Source: Peribacillus muralis (lineage in GTDB: Bacteria; Bacillota; Bacilli; Bacillales; DSM-1321). Taken from it: a DNA stretch of 64,000 nt. Position numbers and translations under genes: made by a program. Of the stretch, positions 36,083 through 43,480 are shown one piece after another (within the stretch, counting starts at the first letter, position 1; each line of letters starts with the position of its first letter). The notes beneath the pieces were generated by a model. That model saw only the letters and a list, made by a program, of their open reading frames with translations. It did no database searches and was not told the DNA's origin. Location of the stretch: contig NZ_LMBV01000014.1 in NCBI RefSeq assembly GCF_001439925.1, positions 20,647-84,646 of the forward strand, read 5' to 3'.

Positions 36083-36171
36083 TAAGAAGATGAAAAAAAA
36101 ACAGCATGTCAACTACGTTAAATTTGAAATTAAATTAGCTGTGCTGTAGCACCTCCTTAAGAACCCCCGTG

Positions 36172-36186
36172 GGTAAGCGCTTTCAT
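36172..36186 (-). promoter_or_regulatory. cre site (CcpA operator) upstream of pucI
   Basis: Minus strand reads ATGAAAGCGCTTACC, matching WTGNAANCGNWNNCW at all but the last base. Confidence 0.6.
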
Positions 36187-36318
36187 AAGTGTTAATTTAC
36201 ATGTCAAAGACGATAATCGTAATTCTTCATTAAAATGAAGCTTTCAATTTCACTAAGCCTTAAGATTAAATAAAAAAAATATGCCTCCTTTAAACAGAGT
36301 GTATATTGTTTACTTATA

Positions 36319-36849
36319 TCACTTTTTAACTTTTAGCAATGACTGAATTGCTTTTATGGCTGCTTCATAGTTAGGATGTTCCGTAATTTCCGGAACGTAT
36401 TCAACATACTGTACAACATCTTTTTCATCTACAACGAATACTGCACGGCATTCTAGACGATGTTCCTTTATATATGTGCCATAAGCTGTTCCAAATGACA
36501 TCCTAAAATGATCTGAAAGAGTTTTTGCTTGTTCTATTCCTGCAGCTCCACACCATCTTTTTTGTGCAAATGGAAGGTCTACACTAATTGTTAACACTTC
36601 TACATCATTTCCTAGATTGCTGGCTACTTCGTAAAATTTCCGTGTTTGTGCGTCACAAACTCCTGTATCAAGAGAGGGAACACATGAAATAAGGCGAACT
36701 TTCCCTTTCGAATCTTCAAGTGTAACTTTTGAGAGGTCGTTTGCTAATACTTCAAAATTCGGTGCTTTATCACCAAAACGAATTTCAGTCCCAATCAATG
36801 TAACTGATTCGCCACCAAAGGTTACTATACTTGATCTTTCTTCAGACAT
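36319..36849 (-). CDS. tpx: Thiol peroxidase, copy 1 (two-Cys type)
   Basis: A 176-residue peroxiredoxin of the Tpx family with TAGGAGG before the ATG. It reduces H2O2 and organic peroxides using thioredoxin. The peroxidatic Cys65 is in VPSLDTGVCDAQ and the resolving Cys100 is in FAQKRWCGAAGIE, so the normal Tpx disulfide can form. Asp/Arg active-site partners in DHFRMSFGTAYG and the ECRAVFVVDE strand are also present. It stands between the aldolase and permease genes on the same strand, about 120 bases past the aldolase start region. It may be the housekeeping Tpx or an island-specific peroxide defence next to uricase. Confidence 0.92.
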   Translation of the reverse strand: MSEERSSIVTFGGESVTLIGTEIRFGDKAPNFEVLANDLSKVTLEDSKGKVRLISCVPSLDTGVCDAQTRKFYEVASNLGNDVEVLTISVDLPFAQKRWCGAAGIEQAKTLSDHFRMSFGTAYGTYIKEHRLECRAVFVVDEKDVVQYVEYVPEITEHPNYEAAIKAIQSLLKVKK

Positions 36850-36967
36850 ATTATTTTCCTCCTATTTCCTTAGTGATTCTTCTAAAAAGAAGATTATCTT
36901 CCAAGTATTATAACAATCTATTTTGTCATTAAAGGGATACAGTTCCAAGTCGATATACTATTCCTTT

Positions 36968-37885
36968 TTAAACAAAGTAAGAAGCGCTATCGCTACTTAT
37001 TAAAAAGTTTTCAATTTTTTCTTTTACTACGTTTCGAACTGCGTTTTGGACTGAAGTTAATGTTTCCGTTGGTAGTTCCGACCACTCTTTTTCTGTAACA
37101 TAATTTTCTCTATTAAGCGTTTTCATCATCATATGTTCTAAATCTGTTGCAATATTCACCTTGCTAATTCCGCCATTTGGAATTTGAATTGCATGCTTGA
37201 TCATCTCTGAAGGAGTGCCTGAACCGCCATGTAACACTAAAGGTACGGATGTTAATGCACGAATTTCAATTAACCGTTCAATATCGATTTTGGGATTTTT
37301 AACAAGATAAATCCCATGTGAGGTTCCGACGGATACAGCTAATGCATCAATACCTGTCTCTTCAACAAACTGCTTTGCTTCTTTAGGCTCTGTAAATAGC
37401 TCTTCATCAACGTCTGTTTCAATAAAATCTGTTGTCCCTAACTTGCCCAATTCAGCTTCAACCGTTACTCCTCTTGAATGTGCATACTCCACAATCTTTT
37501 TTGTTATCTCAATATTTTTCTTAAATGGTTGATCTGATGCATCAATCATAACCGATGTAAAACCAACTTCGATGGCTTCAGCAATTACATTGAAATCCTT
37601 AGTATGATCCAAATGTAACACAGCAGGTATGGTAATGTTCTCCTCTTGGATCACACGATAAAACTCTCGGCTAAATTCCGCTAAATTAATCCCATATCGT
37701 TCCTGCTCCCTCTCAGAAGTTTGAACAATAACCGCAGATTTCTTTTCTTGAGCCGCTCTAAGTATAGGTGCAATCATCTTTGTAGCTCTAGGAGTAAACG
37801 AACCGACAGCAAATTGGTTTTGCATAGCTACTGCAAGTACCTTTGTTAATGAACTAACATTATGCATTTTTAAGTTAATTTTCAT
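36968..37885 (-). CDS. Class II (zinc) ketose-bisphosphate-type aldolase
   Basis: A 305-residue TIM-barrel aldolase of the FbaA/GatY/KbaY family, which cleaves 1-phosphoketoses to dihydroxyacetone phosphate (DHAP) and an aldehyde. Motifs: NQFAVGSFTP, HLDHTKDFN (catalytic Asp and zinc His), TSVMIDASDQPFKKNI, VEAELGKLG, ALAVSVGTSHGIYL (zinc His), VPLVLHGGSGTP (zinc His), and SKVNIATDLE for the phosphate site. GGGAG precedes the ATG. Compared with fructose-bisphosphate aldolases it has HTKD in place of the usual H-G-x-S/D stretch, hinting at another substrate. An IclR-type palindrome lies 70 bases upstream, linking it to the transketolase/kinase operon. Confidence 0.85.
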   Translation of the reverse strand: MKINLKMHNVSSLTKVLAVAMQNQFAVGSFTPRATKMIAPILRAAQEKKSAVIVQTSEREQERYGINLAEFSREFYRVIQEENITIPAVLHLDHTKDFNVIAEAIEVGFTSVMIDASDQPFKKNIEITKKIVEYAHSRGVTVEAELGKLGTTDFIETDVDEELFTEPKEAKQFVEETGIDALAVSVGTSHGIYLVKNPKIDIERLIEIRALTSVPLVLHGGSGTPSEMIKHAIQIPNGGISKVNIATDLEHMMMKTLNRENYVTEKEWSELPTETLTSVQNAVRNVVKEKIENFLISSDSASYFV

Positions 37886-37954
37886 TCATTCAAGCTCCCT
37901 TAATATTGATTTACCTGATTTCGTTCATTCCTCCCTCTCTCTGTTAGTTAATAA

Positions 37955-37967
37955 GCAACTGCGTTCC
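37955..37967 (-). promoter_or_regulatory. Palindrome GNAACNNNGTTNC upstream of aldolase
   Basis: GCAACTGCGTTCC preceded by TTAATAA, an exact match and with the same AATAAGCAAC half-site as at 31840. Confidence 0.55.
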
Positions 37968-38270
37968 CTTTTTATTTTAATTACTTTTCTGAAAATTACA
38001 ATACTTTTTCTCTCTTTCTTACCTACTATCTGAAAAAAATCTACTTGTTTGTACGGGTACTTTCAAATTACCGAACCCCAATATTTAAGGATTAGAAATT
38101 ATAGTATACACTTTATTAATCGTTACCATAGTTTCACCGGTTACCGAAATATCTCTTAACGATGTAAATCTGCATTTACCTGACTCTTCTTCATGATCTA
38201 AAAATAAGACGTTTATTGTTACTTTCCATCTATAGTGCAGTTTATAAAATCTCATGATTTCACTGAAATT

Positions 38271-38297
38271 AAAAAACGCCTGCCAGATGGCAGCCGC
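38271..38297 (-). terminator. Terminator of ACS-type MFS gene
   Basis: On the minus strand GCGGCTGCC / GGCAGGCG with a short loop (one unpaired base) is followed by TTTTTT, about 63 bases past the stop. Confidence 0.75.
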
Positions 38298-38359
38298 TTA
38301 TTCACAAAGTATTTGTCTATATACTGCCATGAATCATACTGATGAGTTTGTAATTCAAT

Positions 38360-39664
38360 TTAAACTTCTACCATCATATCTGTTTTTAATGGATTTTCCT
38401 TTTCATTATTATTGCTGATCGTAAGGGCAATAATTGCTGCTACAATTATTGCTGCAAACATTAATATGAAAGATGAATTGTAAGAACCACCGCTGCTTTC
38501 AATCATGTATCCCATTAAAAACGGGGCGATAAATCCTGCAATTGATCCGAAACAGTTAACCGTAGATGAGCCTGCAGCCATTATTTTGGAAGGAAGTGTG
38601 TCAACAACCAAACCCCAGAATGCTCCTTGAGCTAAGAACATGAAGAATGCTGCAACACATTGATAGGTTATGACCATTGCAGTGGAAGGAGCTTGAAGCA
38701 TCAATAATAATGCTACCCCGCCAATTACAGCATTAGGGATGAACACCCATTTTCTTTTTCCTTTTACTTTATCTGACAAGTACCCACCAAGAATAATTGA
38801 CACTGTACCTACTAGATAAGGTAAGGCACTGAAAATACCAGTATTCATTAAAGAAAGACCTCTAACATTTATCAGATAAGATGGAAGCCAAGAAGTGAAG
38901 CCCCAGAAAGTTATATCAAAGAAAAACCAAATAAGCGCCATTTGCCATAAAATAGGTTTTCTTAAAAGTTCCTTAAAGGAAACTCCTGATTTTTTTTCGT
39001 CCTTTGATTTTTCTGCCTCCATGTCTTCTTCTAATTCTGCAAGTTCTTCTTTCGTCATTTTAGGATGATCTTTCGGATTATCTTTGAATTTAAACCAGAT
39101 ATACACACCGATTAAAGTGCCCGGGATACCCATTACGATAAACACTGTACGCCATCCAAATGCCGCAATAATTGCTGCAGCAGCAATAGCAGCAAGAGCC
39201 GGTCCTAACGTATTAACTGTTGACTGAATTCCTGTAGCTGTCCCTCGTTGCTTACTAGGAAAGTAATTTACTATCCCTTTGTAAGCAGCGCCTGGTAAAC
39301 ATGCCTCACCTAAACCGAATACGAACCGAACAAGTAGCATAAGCGGATAAGAAAAAATCAAGCCAGTCAATGAAGTGAAAATTGACCACCATACTATCGC
39401 AATGCTCATCACACGACGAAAGCCGAATTTATCCGATAACATCCCGCCCGGTATTTGGAATAGTGCATAACCTGCAAAGAAAATGCTTAACAGTAACCCT
39501 TGAGCTGTCGCCGTTAGATTTAGATCTTCACCAATAAAAGGCAATGCAATCGTGATAACCATTCGATCAAGGAAAGAAAACAACCAACATAACCATAAAA
39601 CAAATAAGACAGTATAACGAACTTTCCATTTAGATTTCTTATTCACCTGCAGCTGTTTGTTCAT
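38360..39664 (-). CDS. MFS transporter, anion:cation symporter (ACS) type
   Basis: A 434-residue carrier with AGGAGG before the ATG. The start LFSFLDRMVITIALPFI and the helix GYALFQIPGGMLSDKFGFRRVMS are typical of the ACS branch (glucarate, galactarate, hexuronate, threonate and similar organic anions). The central loop (residues about 195-225) is long and charged (MTKEELAELEEDMEAEKSKDEKK). Twelve helices. It probably imports a small hydroxy- or keto-acid. A cre site (39736), a second cre-like site and two IclR-type palindromes lie upstream, which ties it to the transketolase/kinase/aldolase set rather than to allantoin uptake itself. Substrate unknown. Confidence 0.85.
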   Translation of the reverse strand: MNKQLQVNKKSKWKVRYTVLFVLWLCWLFSFLDRMVITIALPFIGEDLNLTATAQGLLLSIFFAGYALFQIPGGMLSDKFGFRRVMSIAIVWWSIFTSLTGLIFSYPLMLLVRFVFGLGEACLPGAAYKGIVNYFPSKQRGTATGIQSTVNTLGPALAAIAAAAIIAAFGWRTVFIVMGIPGTLIGVYIWFKFKDNPKDHPKMTKEELAELEEDMEAEKSKDEKKSGVSFKELLRKPILWQMALIWFFFDITFWGFTSWLPSYLINVRGLSLMNTGIFSALPYLVGTVSIILGGYLSDKVKGKRKWVFIPNAVIGGVALLLMLQAPSTAMVITYQCVAAFFMFLAQGAFWGLVVDTLPSKIMAAGSSTVNCFGSIAGFIAPFLMGYMIESSGGSYNSSFILMFAAIIVAAIIALTISNNNEKENPLKTDMMVEV

Positions 39665-39735
39665 TAATCAAAAACCTCCTGAATGATTTCATTTCTACTC
39701 TAAAAACACTGGACATTACCTACTGATCCCGCTTA

Positions 39736-39750
39736 TACAAACGCTTACAT
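39736..39750 (-). promoter_or_regulatory. cre site upstream of ACS carrier
   Basis: Minus strand ATGTAAGCGTTTGTA, one mismatch to WTGNAANCGNWNNCW, 72 bases from the start codon. Confidence 0.6.
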
Positions 39751-39850
39751 TTTTCCCAATCCAAGAAAAACATCATTAGTATATATACATCGACATAGCT
39801 TTTATTGGTGTTGTTAAGCTAAACCTGTGAAACTTTCTATAGTTGGGTTG

Positions 39851-39865
39851 ATGAAGCGCTTTAAA
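39851..39865 (-). promoter_or_regulatory. Second cre-like site
   Basis: ATGAAGCGCTTTAAA, a GCGC-centred near-palindrome resembling cre but with mismatches in one half. Weaker than the 39736 site. Confidence 0.3.
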
Positions 39866-39920
39866 TATCCCCCCCATAAATAGATTTGAAGAACAGTATT
39901 AAACCACACTTATCGTTTCT

Positions 39921-39941
39921 CAATAAACAACACCGTTTTTT
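39921..39941 (-). promoter_or_regulatory. IclR-type palindrome, partial, upstream of ACS carrier
   Basis: AATAAACAAC followed by ACC and GTTTT: matches the AATAA(G/A)CAAC half-site and the AAC-N3-GTT core, outer bases differ. Confidence 0.4.
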
Positions 39942-40108
39942 ACTATTTCTAAAAAAATTTGTATAAAAATAGTTATAAGCTATGTCGATATGTATAACAA
40001 TTGTGTTGATTTTGAGGTTTAAAGGATAGGCAAGTTACAAATCGCGGTAAACTTATGTCCTATACAAATCCCCTCATTCCTTCATTATCCGTTTTTGTTG
40101 CTTGTTAA

Positions 40109-40121
40109 GAAACTTTGTTTC
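40109..40121 (-). promoter_or_regulatory. Perfect IclR-type palindrome GAAACTTTGTTTC
   Basis: Exact palindrome with 3-base centre, matching GNAACNNNGTTNC and classical KdgR-like operators; a GTTGCTTGTT half lies just beside it. It is about 445 bases from the ACS carrier start, so either a distal promoter or a remote site. Confidence 0.5.
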
Positions 40122-40444
40122 ACCATACTTCCGAATCAACTTATTTATAATATTCATATCTGAAATGAATTCTAACATGTGCACGAATAACTTTCAAGAA
40201 AATTCAGAATTTTATATTTTCACTTTATATTTTTTAACACAGCCATTCTCTTTTACTAGTAATTGATATTTTATTGTTCTGATTTTAAAAAAATCGTTGG
40301 AAAATGACTGAAAACCGTTTCCCCCTTTCCATTGCAACATTTAATATTATGATTTAACTCTGTATAAAATAAATTAACTTACAAACTCAAAAAAAACCTT
40401 ATCTATTTTAACTATCCGGCCCCGATAGGTCTTTCTTGCGTCAT

Positions 40445-40490
40445 AAAAACACCCCTTAAAAAGTAGAGTAAGTGTCTACCTTTTAAGGGG
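40445..40490 (-). terminator. Terminator of carbonic anhydrase gene
   Basis: Stem of 16 bp with one mismatch, CCCCTTAAAA... / ...TTTTAAGGGG, 7-base loop; the minus strand then has GTTTTTAT. Confidence 0.9.
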
Positions 40491-40521
40491 CACATCATCA
40501 GTATGGGTTTTGTTTAAATTT

Positions 40522-41268
40522 TCATTCTTCGTATTTTAATATTAGACGTTTGTTTAATGGTTGAATGTCACGATTATTACCATTGTAATAGCTTTGGAAG
40601 GTTTCAATTTGAGCTTTCGAAACATCTACTGGATTTTTCATGACATACCATTCCACATTTTCTGAAAGCGGGGGAGTAGTCAATGAACCAAGGTAGTGAT
40701 AATAACTTTTATTGGCAGGAAGCATAGTAGCAATATTGATTTCACCAACAGAGGTGTTTTTATCACCTTTTTTAATGCTATCAATCACTTTTTTGAATCC
40801 TTGATTTTCTGCTCCTTCTTTGAAGAACACACCAATAACGGCTAGTCGACCGTCTTGTGCTTTGTTTACAAAATGAACTTCAATTGGATAATGCTTACCA
40901 TCAAGTTTATGTTCACTAGGTGCATGAATGTGGAATTGTTTTAAATCAAAGTTACGACCATTGATTTTTGCTGTTCCGGTAACACCTAGTTGAATACTGT
41001 GGCCATTGTCCTCTGCAACAAGTACAGCTTTATTATAGTTAAGTTCAATTGCTCCACTGTCTTTCATTTCCTGTGTCTTAGTTGTCTCAATGTCGATAGG
41101 TGATTGTGTATCGCCTGATTCTAACTCCCAATTCTTTTGATCTTTGTAATTCACTTCATGTGTTGCAGTAGTCTTTTCTTCTTTTTTGACAGTTGAAGTT
41201 ACGTTATTACATCCTGTGATAAGTAGGGAGGATGTCAGTAAACTTATCCATATACATTTCACTTTCAT
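40522..41268 (-). CDS. Alpha-class carbonic anhydrase, lipoprotein
   Basis: A 248-residue enzyme that interconverts CO2 and bicarbonate. AGAGG precedes the ATG. The signal peptide ends in the lipobox LITGC, so it is anchored on the outside of the membrane. Alpha-CA marks: QSPIDIET, LKQFHIHAPSEH with two zinc His, IEVHFVNKAQDG with the third zinc His, and LTTPPLSENVEWYV. The length matches bacterial alpha-CAs. Ureide breakdown releases CO2 and ammonia, so extracytoplasmic bicarbonate formation could help handle them, but no direct link is shown. It is monocistronic, with a terminator behind it. Confidence 0.93.
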   Translation of the reverse strand: MKVKCIWISLLTSSLLITGCNNVTSTVKKEEKTTATHEVNYKDQKNWELESGDTQSPIDIETTKTQEMKDSGAIELNYNKAVLVAEDNGHSIQLGVTGTAKINGRNFDLKQFHIHAPSEHKLDGKHYPIEVHFVNKAQDGRLAVIGVFFKEGAENQGFKKVIDSIKKGDKNTSVGEINIATMLPANKSYYHYLGSLTTPPLSENVEWYVMKNPVDVSKAQIETFQSYYNGNNRDIQPLNKRLILKYEE

Positions 41269-41480
41269 GTTAAGCCTCTTTTCTTAGAAGATACGTATAG
41301 TATACGCCTTAAAAATAAGTGTCACAATATGTTTGGTTTTCATGCAACATTCCAAGCCCTAAAAACTAAATCCTAAAAAACATCATCCTATTCAACATAT
41401 TATAGAAAGAATCGTTTTTTTTCGTTTTAAGGGAAATGATTCTCCTTAGCTTAATCGCTCTGTGGCGGACCGCAATCATT

Positions 41481-41510
41481 AAAAAACCGTCCAATTTACA
41501 TAAATTGGAC
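41481..41510 (-). terminator. Terminator of uricase operon
   Basis: Perfect stem GTCCAATTTA / TAAATTGGAC with a 2-base loop, then GG and six T on the minus strand. Confidence 0.95.
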
Positions 41511-41557
41511 AGTCTTACGGATAATAGAATGAAATTATCCTTTGTGAGGGAAAGTAT

Positions 41558-42097
41558 TCACTTAGCTGTACCAGCTTTATTTATCAATTCCTTCACTACG
41601 TGCAATGCGGATTCATAATCTGGATGATCCGTGACTTCCGATACGTATTCCACATACTCAATAATTCCTTCTTGATTTATGACAAATACTGCCCTGCATT
41701 CCAGTCGATGTTCTTTCATATACGTCCCATATGCAGTACCAAATGACAAATCAAAGTGATCGGACAGAATGGTTATAGCATCGACATTACTTTCTTTAGA
41801 CCATCTTGCTTGAGCAAAGGGGAGGTCTACGCTGATTGTCAAAACTGCTACATCTTCACCCATATTGCTTGCTTCTTCATTTAAGAGCTTTGTTTGTAAA
41901 TCACATACACCAGTATCAAGCGAAGGAACAGTTGTGATTATGCATGTTTTATTTTTATAGTCTGTTAATTGTGCTTTACGGCGGTCATTTGTTAATACTG
42001 CAAAGTCAGGAGCCTTATCCCCTACTCTTAGCTCAGGACCAATTAAGGTCACTGGATTACCGCCTAATGTCACTGCATCAGTACGCTCATATGCCAA
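41558..42097 (-). CDS. tpx: Thiol peroxidase, copy 2, resolving Cys replaced
   Basis: A 179-residue Tpx paralogue, last gene of the OHCU decarboxylase-uricase-HIU hydrolase operon. Peroxidatic Cys65 is kept (VPSLDTGVCDLQ), but the position of the resolving Cys is Ser100 (FAQARWSKESN; codon TCT). A Cys in ECRAVFVIN and Cys52 remain and could take over, otherwise it is a one-Cys enzyme that needs an outside thiol. Uricase makes one H2O2 per urate, so a peroxidase in the same operon is functionally sensible. Spacing to the HIU hydrolase gene is 30 bases and a terminator follows. Call as Tpx family is firm. Confidence 0.92.
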   Translation of the reverse strand: MAYERTDAVTLGGNPVTLIGPELRVGDKAPDFAVLTNDRRKAQLTDYKNKTCIITTVPSLDTGVCDLQTKLLNEEASNMGEDVAVLTISVDLPFAQARWSKESNVDAITILSDHFDLSFGTAYGTYMKEHRLECRAVFVINQEGIIEYVEYVSEVTDHPDYESALHVVKELINKAGTAK

Positions 42098-42127
42098 TTT
42101 GAACCCTCCAATTTCCTTCCCAATTCA

Positions 42128-42487
42128 CTAGCTTCCTCGGTAGGTGCTATATCCTCCTGGAGCAACAAGCAGAGGAACATGATAATGTTCTTCAGTACTG
42201 CTTATTCCAAAACGAAGTGGGACCTTATTTAAAAATGGCCTTATATAAGAATCAGTCGCTTTATCATTGAAATATTCCCCAACATAAAAGACAAGCTCAT
42301 ATTCAGCTGGTGTAAGATCATCCCCTTGAAGAAGCGGATCATCTACTCTCCCGTCTTTGTTCGTATAGACCTCTTTAATGAAAGTATGTTCTCCATGGTC
42401 TGCTATGGCCCAAAGTTCTATTTTCATCCCTTGTGCCGGCAGACCTTTAGACAGGTCTAAAACATGTGTCGTCAGCTTACTGTCCAT
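42128..42487 (-). CDS. pucM: 5-hydroxyisourate hydrolase (transthyretin-like)
   Basis: A 119-residue enzyme converting 5-hydroxyisourate (HIU, the uricase product) to OHCU. Start LTTHVLDLSKGLPAQGMKIELW carries the first active-site His, FIKEVYTNKDGRVDDPLL the Arg, and EEHYHVPLLVAPGGYSTYRGS the second His and the C-terminal Y-R-G-S signature that separates HIU hydrolase from transthyretin. The ATG overlaps the uricase stop by one base (TAATG), showing translational coupling. Confidence 0.97.
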   Translation of the reverse strand: MDSKLTTHVLDLSKGLPAQGMKIELWAIADHGEHTFIKEVYTNKDGRVDDPLLQGDDLTPAEYELVFYVGEYFNDKATDSYIRPFLNKVPLRFGISSTEEHYHVPLLVAPGGYSTYRGS

Positions 42488-43470
42488 TACCGGGAAGCCC
42501 CTACAGTTGATTCAGCTGCCTTTTTTTGTTTAACGTCTTCTTGTGTAACCACAAAGCCTTGGAAGCCAAACGGAGGACGAGGTTCTTGATAAACACTTCC
42601 TTCTGAATTCGGAATGGTATCAACAACTGTTTCCCAGGTACGATTATTGGTTTTAAATTGAACATTCGCCAACTGAGGGAAACGTTCCAGAATTCTGATA
42701 CCAATATGATAAATGAGCTGCTGGATCGAACGGTTATCCAGTTCATGGAACACTGTGTTTGCAATATCACAAATTTGTTCTGCTGCTACATATTTTTCTG
42801 GGTTCGCTCCAGTGCCATCCTCCCAGCGGCTATATTCCCAATCGAAATCCAAGTAGATAAATAGTGGACGATCATGAGCTTCTGGCAGTGTGGTGTATTC
42901 ATCTTGAATAAATCCATAAAAAGAGCTTCCTTTAACCTTGATTAAATGGACATCAACTATTCCACTCGAATGCTTAACGATTTTGCTTCCGGTAGGTGTC
43001 CTTTTCACTTCGATCGTAGTGGTAGCTCTTTCATTTCTGGAACATCGATAGACAACATCACTATTTTGATGTCCTTCACCTTTTGGAACGAGTACATGAT
43101 CGAAGGGAACTTCAGTTGCTGTCAGTTCTACCGCATCTATGTGGCTATACTTATCAATGAAAACCTCACATATGAACTTTAAAAATCCTTCCGCCGTATT
43201 TCCTTGATAATTGGCCGCCTGGCGATGAATGATGTTTTTCATGGAATCCGTTGCAACCACCAAGCTATTATTTCCTTCCGTAAAAGAAGATAAAAAAGCT
43301 TCCCCTTTTAGAGAAATCTGGCAATTAAAACCGAAAATGGTATTATCTCTTTCTATGAAACTTGATTCCGGTATTTTCCTCAACCCTGTAAGAGGCTTTA
43401 CAAAAGTCCTATATACAAATACATCCCCTTTACCGTAGTACATCGTTCTATTTTCATTTTGAGCTGTCAT
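42487..43470 (-). CDS. pucL: Uricase (urate oxidase)
   Basis: A 327-residue cofactor-free urate oxidase. Start taken at 43470 (MTAQNENRTMYYGKGDVFVYR) behind AGGAGG; the frame to 43515 runs into the OHCU gene. Active-site features: GKGDVFVYR (Lys), LVVATDSMKNIIHR (Thr and downstream His), VPFDHVLVPKG, and the C-terminal DTIPNSEGSVYQEPRPPFGFQGFVV. It oxidises urate to 5-hydroxyisourate with O2 and releases H2O2. In B. subtilis PucL is a single chain with OHCU decarboxylase at its N-terminus; here the two are separate genes with 10 bases between. Confidence 0.96.
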   Translation of the reverse strand: MTAQNENRTMYYGKGDVFVYRTFVKPLTGLRKIPESSFIERDNTIFGFNCQISLKGEAFLSSFTEGNNSLVVATDSMKNIIHRQAANYQGNTAEGFLKFICEVFIDKYSHIDAVELTATEVPFDHVLVPKGEGHQNSDVVYRCSRNERATTTIEVKRTPTGSKIVKHSSGIVDVHLIKVKGSSFYGFIQDEYTTLPEAHDRPLFIYLDFDWEYSRWEDGTGANPEKYVAAEQICDIANTVFHELDNRSIQQLIYHIGIRILERFPQLANVQFKTNNRTWETVVDTIPNSEGSVYQEPRPPFGFQGFVVTQEDVKQKKAAESTVGASR

Positions 43471-43480
43471 ATTATTCCTC

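Larger units (their letters stand above)
35841..36318. other. Long leader upstream of pucI with operator and cre
   Basis: About 480 bases between the permease and thiol peroxidase 1, both minus strand. It contains a palindrome (36070-36082) and a cre site (36172-36186), suggesting a promoter far upstream and a long untranslated leader. No coding sequence seen apart from the upstream extension of the permease frame. Confidence 0.5.
37886..38359. other. Intergenic upstream of aldolase with operator and terminator
   Basis: About 475 bases holding the aldolase promoter region, an IclR-type palindrome at 37955-37967 and the terminator of the MFS gene at 38271-38297. No coding sequence. Confidence 0.5.
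39791..39987. repeat. Spaced 11-bp inverted repeat flanking operator region
   Basis: CGACATAGCTT at 39791-39801 and AAGCTATGTCG at 39977-39987, both bordered by ATACAT-like bases, separated by 175 bases. The arms could bring two sites together by looping, or be remnants of a small element. Confidence 0.4.
39665..40521. other. Long regulatory intergenic region
   Basis: About 860 AT-rich bases upstream of the ACS carrier and past the carbonic anhydrase stop. It holds two cre-like sites, two IclR-type palindromes, a spaced inverted repeat (39791-39801 / 39977-39987) and the carbonic anhydrase terminator. No credible gene on either strand. Confidence 0.55.
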
